Source of the DNA: Agrobacterium tumefaciens
Lineage (GTDB): Bacteria; Pseudomonadota; Alphaproteobacteria; Rhizobiales; Rhizobiaceae
Reading direction: 5' to 3'
DNA: 64,000 nt
Assembly (NCBI RefSeq): GCF_005221385.1
Contig: NZ_CP039903.1
Location: 2,294,001 to 2,358,000 of the forward strand
The notes beneath the pieces are model-generated. The model worked only from the letters and a program-made list of their open reading frames with translations, made no database searches and was not told the origin of the DNA. The stretch's first letter is position 1; every line of letters starts with the position of its first letter. The translations under genes and the position numbers were made by a program. Below are positions 62,575-64,000 of the stretch, one piece after another.

Positions 62575-63389
62575 GCTGCATCACGGTTGAGAACGGGAAG
62601 ACGCTCGCGCGGATGCGTCAGCGAGGGAATGCAGTTCAGAAGTCCCTGCGTGTAAGGATGCTGGGCTTTCAAAAGCTCGGAAGCCTTCAGTTCCTCCATC
62701 ACCCGGCCGGAATACATCACGGCCACGCGGTCGCAGAAATGCGAAACGAGCGGCAGGTCGTGGCTGATGAGAATGAGACCCATGCCGCGTTCCGACACCA
62801 GCTCCTCGATCAGCCGCAGGATTTCCGCCTGCACCGTGGCGTCAAGCGCGCTGGTCGGTTCGTCGGCGATCAGCAGTTCCGGATCGGGCGCCAGCATCAT
62901 GGCGATCATCACGCGCTGGCCCATGCCGCCGGAAACCTCATGCGCATAAGAGGAAGCGACCTGACGCGGATTGCGGATCTTCACCTGGTCGAGCAGGGCG
63001 ATTGCCGCTTCCATGGCGGCACGCTTGCTGCCGCCCTTATGAGCCCGCCATGCTTCTGCGATCTGCGCACCCATGGTCTTCACCGGGTTCAGCGAATATT
63101 TCGGATCCTGCAGGATAAAGCCCGCACGCTTGCCGCGGATCTGTCGCATCTGCCTTTCGCTGGCGGACAGTATATCGATCCCGTCGAAAGCGAGCTTGTC
63201 GGCGCGAATATCCGCATTGGAGGGCAGAAGCTTCATCAGCGCACGCGCCGTCAGGCTCTTGCCGGAACCGGATTCGCCGACGATGCCGAGTTTTTCGGTG
63301 CCGAGCTTCATGGAGACACCACGCACCGCCTCGAAACGGCTGGTGCGGGTCTGGAACGCGATCTTCAGATTTTCGATTTCGACCAGCAT
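62559..63389 (-). CDS. Peptide ABC transporter ATPase (DppD/OppD-like)
   Basis: A 276-residue partner ATPase. Walker A GESGSGKSL near 37-45, Q-loop FILQDPKYSLNPVKTMG near 90-106, signature VSGGMGQRVMIAMML near 147-161, Walker B LLIADEPTSALD near 166-177 and LISHDLPLVSHF carry all ATPase motifs. The C-terminus HPYTQGLLNCIPSLTHPRERL is the family end that binds the iron-sulphur or zinc region in DppD, here seen with a single Cys. It follows the permease gene by three bases. Confidence 0.93.
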   Translation of the reverse strand: MLVEIENLKIAFQTRTSRFEAVRGVSMKLGTEKLGIVGESGSGKSLTARALMKLLPSNADIRADKLAFDGIDILSASERQMRQIRGKRAGFILQDPKYSLNPVKTMGAQIAEAWRAHKGGSKRAAMEAAIALLDQVKIRNPRQVASSYAHEVSGGMGQRVMIAMMLAPDPELLIADEPTSALDATVQAEILRLIEELVSERGMGLILISHDLPLVSHFCDRVAVMYSGRVMEELKASELLKAQHPYTQGLLNCIPSLTHPRERLPVLNRDAAWSSQ

Positions 63390-63392
63390 GGC

Positions 63393-64000
63393 TCAATGTC
63401 CCTTCGGGTCGAGAACGTCGCGCAGGCCATCGCCGAGGAAGTTGAAGGCGAGCGAAACGAGGAAGATGGCGATGCCGGGAATGGTGGCGACCCACCATTG
63501 TTCGAAGATGAAGCGCTTGGCGGTGGCGATCATCGCGCCCCATTCCGGCGAAGGCGGCTGCGCGCCCATGCCGAGGAAGCCGAGGCTGGCGGCGGTGATG
63601 ATGATCGAGCTCATGTCGAGCGTGATGCGCACGATAAGGCTCGGCACGCAGAGCGGCGCGATGTGACGCGCAATGATGCGCCAGGCGGAAGCGCCCGTCA
63701 GGCGGTAGGCCGCAACGAAATCGCTGCCGCGCACCGTCATGGTTTCGGCGCGAGCAAGACGTGCATAGGGCGGCCATGCGGTAAGCGCGATGGCGAGAAC
63801 GGCGCTTTCAACGCCGGGCTTCAGTGCCGCAACAAAGGCGAGCGCGAGGATGAGGCGCGGAAAGGCCAGGAACACATCCGTCACCCGCATTAGCACCGTA
63901 TCGACAATGCCGCCGAAATAACCGGCGATGCAGCCGATGGCGAGACCGATCGGTGCGACGAGAACGACGACGGCGATGACCATGCCGAGCGTGACGCGGC
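63393..64000 (-). CDS. Peptide ABC transporter permease (DppC/OppC-like, N-terminus outside window)
   Basis: A partial permease, open to the window end. About 202 residues of an expected 270-300 are visible, from the second helix (VIAVVVLVAPIGLAIGCIAGYFGG) to the C-terminus RDVLDPKGH. The EAA loop is present as SDFVAAYRLTGASAWRIIARHIAPLCVPSL. It ends with the characteristic GMGAQPPSPEWGAMIATAKRF and NFLGDGLRDVLDP. With the two ATPases it forms a di/oligopeptide importer; the binding protein and second permease presumably lie beyond 64000. Confidence 0.92.
   Translation of the reverse strand, partial: RVTLGMVIAVVVLVAPIGLAIGCIAGYFGGIVDTVLMRVTDVFLAFPRLILALAFVAALKPGVESAVLAIALTAWPPYARLARAETMTVRGSDFVAAYRLTGASAWRIIARHIAPLCVPSLIVRITLDMSSIIITAASLGFLGMGAQPPSPEWGAMIATAKRFIFEQWWVATIPGIAIFLVSLAFNFLGDGLRDVLDPKGH

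Overview
The window reads as a chromosomal segment of a Rhizobiaceae alphaproteobacterium, most likely Agrobacterium or a close Rhizobium. I infer this from high-GC coding sequence, the gene families present (hmu haem uptake, tctCBA/tctDE, pntAB, rutABCDEF, dps), many LysR/GntR-regulated ABC cassettes, and intergenic palindromic repeats typical of this family. No rRNA, CRISPR array, insertion sequence or replication origin was found. One tRNA gene (Gly, anticodon GCC) is present.

Layout. 1-2400: haem uptake and handling (hmuU partial, hmuT; divergently a haem monooxygenase-like gene and hutX). 2700-4600: a META/YbaY envelope protein and purU. 4650-9265: an accessory block visibly richer in A+T than its surroundings, with a membrane acyltransferase, a GNAT-like acyltransferase and a large RTX-type secreted glycoside hydrolase. 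9286-15995: tricarboxylate transport (TctDE two-component system, an orphan binding protein, TctCBA). 16124-21105: a small lipoprotein, a siderophore ABC importer behind a likely Irr box, and Dps. 21184-27016: small ORF, tRNA-Gly, aldo/keto reductase, MFS exporter, two LysR regulators and a degenerate alpha/beta hydrolase. 27072-31588: an RND efflux pair. 31880-38910: housekeeping and envelope genes (EEP phosphatase/nuclease, cardiolipin-synthase-like PLD, pdxY, carbonic anhydrase, lytic transglycosylase, asd). 39189-44298: a metabolite:H+ symporter with a large inserted periplasmic domain, then pntAB. 44545-48750: a rutABCDEF pyrimidine-degradation operon with RutR-like operators upstream. 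49157-49768: haem oxygenase. 50081-56995: a sugar or sugar-acid catabolic cassette (DHDPS-family aldolase, GntR, ABC importer, PfkB kinase). 57138-64000: a peptide/D-amino-acid cassette (DmpA-type peptidase, D-amino-acid aminotransferase, LysR, D-aminopeptidase, Dpp-type ABC importer cut by the window end).

How the parts work together. Three blocks deal with iron or haem: the hmu genes, the siderophore importer and haem oxygenase, with Dps as the storage and protection partner. Several catabolic cassettes couple an importer to cytoplasmic enzymes and a local regulator. The most distinctive observations are: the RTX hydrolase/acyltransferase island; an MHS symporter with an extra domain of about 185 residues; an alpha/beta hydrolase without its catalytic serine, encoded directly before an RND pump; tandem palindromes between a LysR gene and an MFS exporter; three phased RutR-like boxes; and a family of intergenic hairpins whose stems differ between copies but stay paired while the loop is kept.

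No wholly new multi-gene system is demonstrated. Most genes belong to known families.
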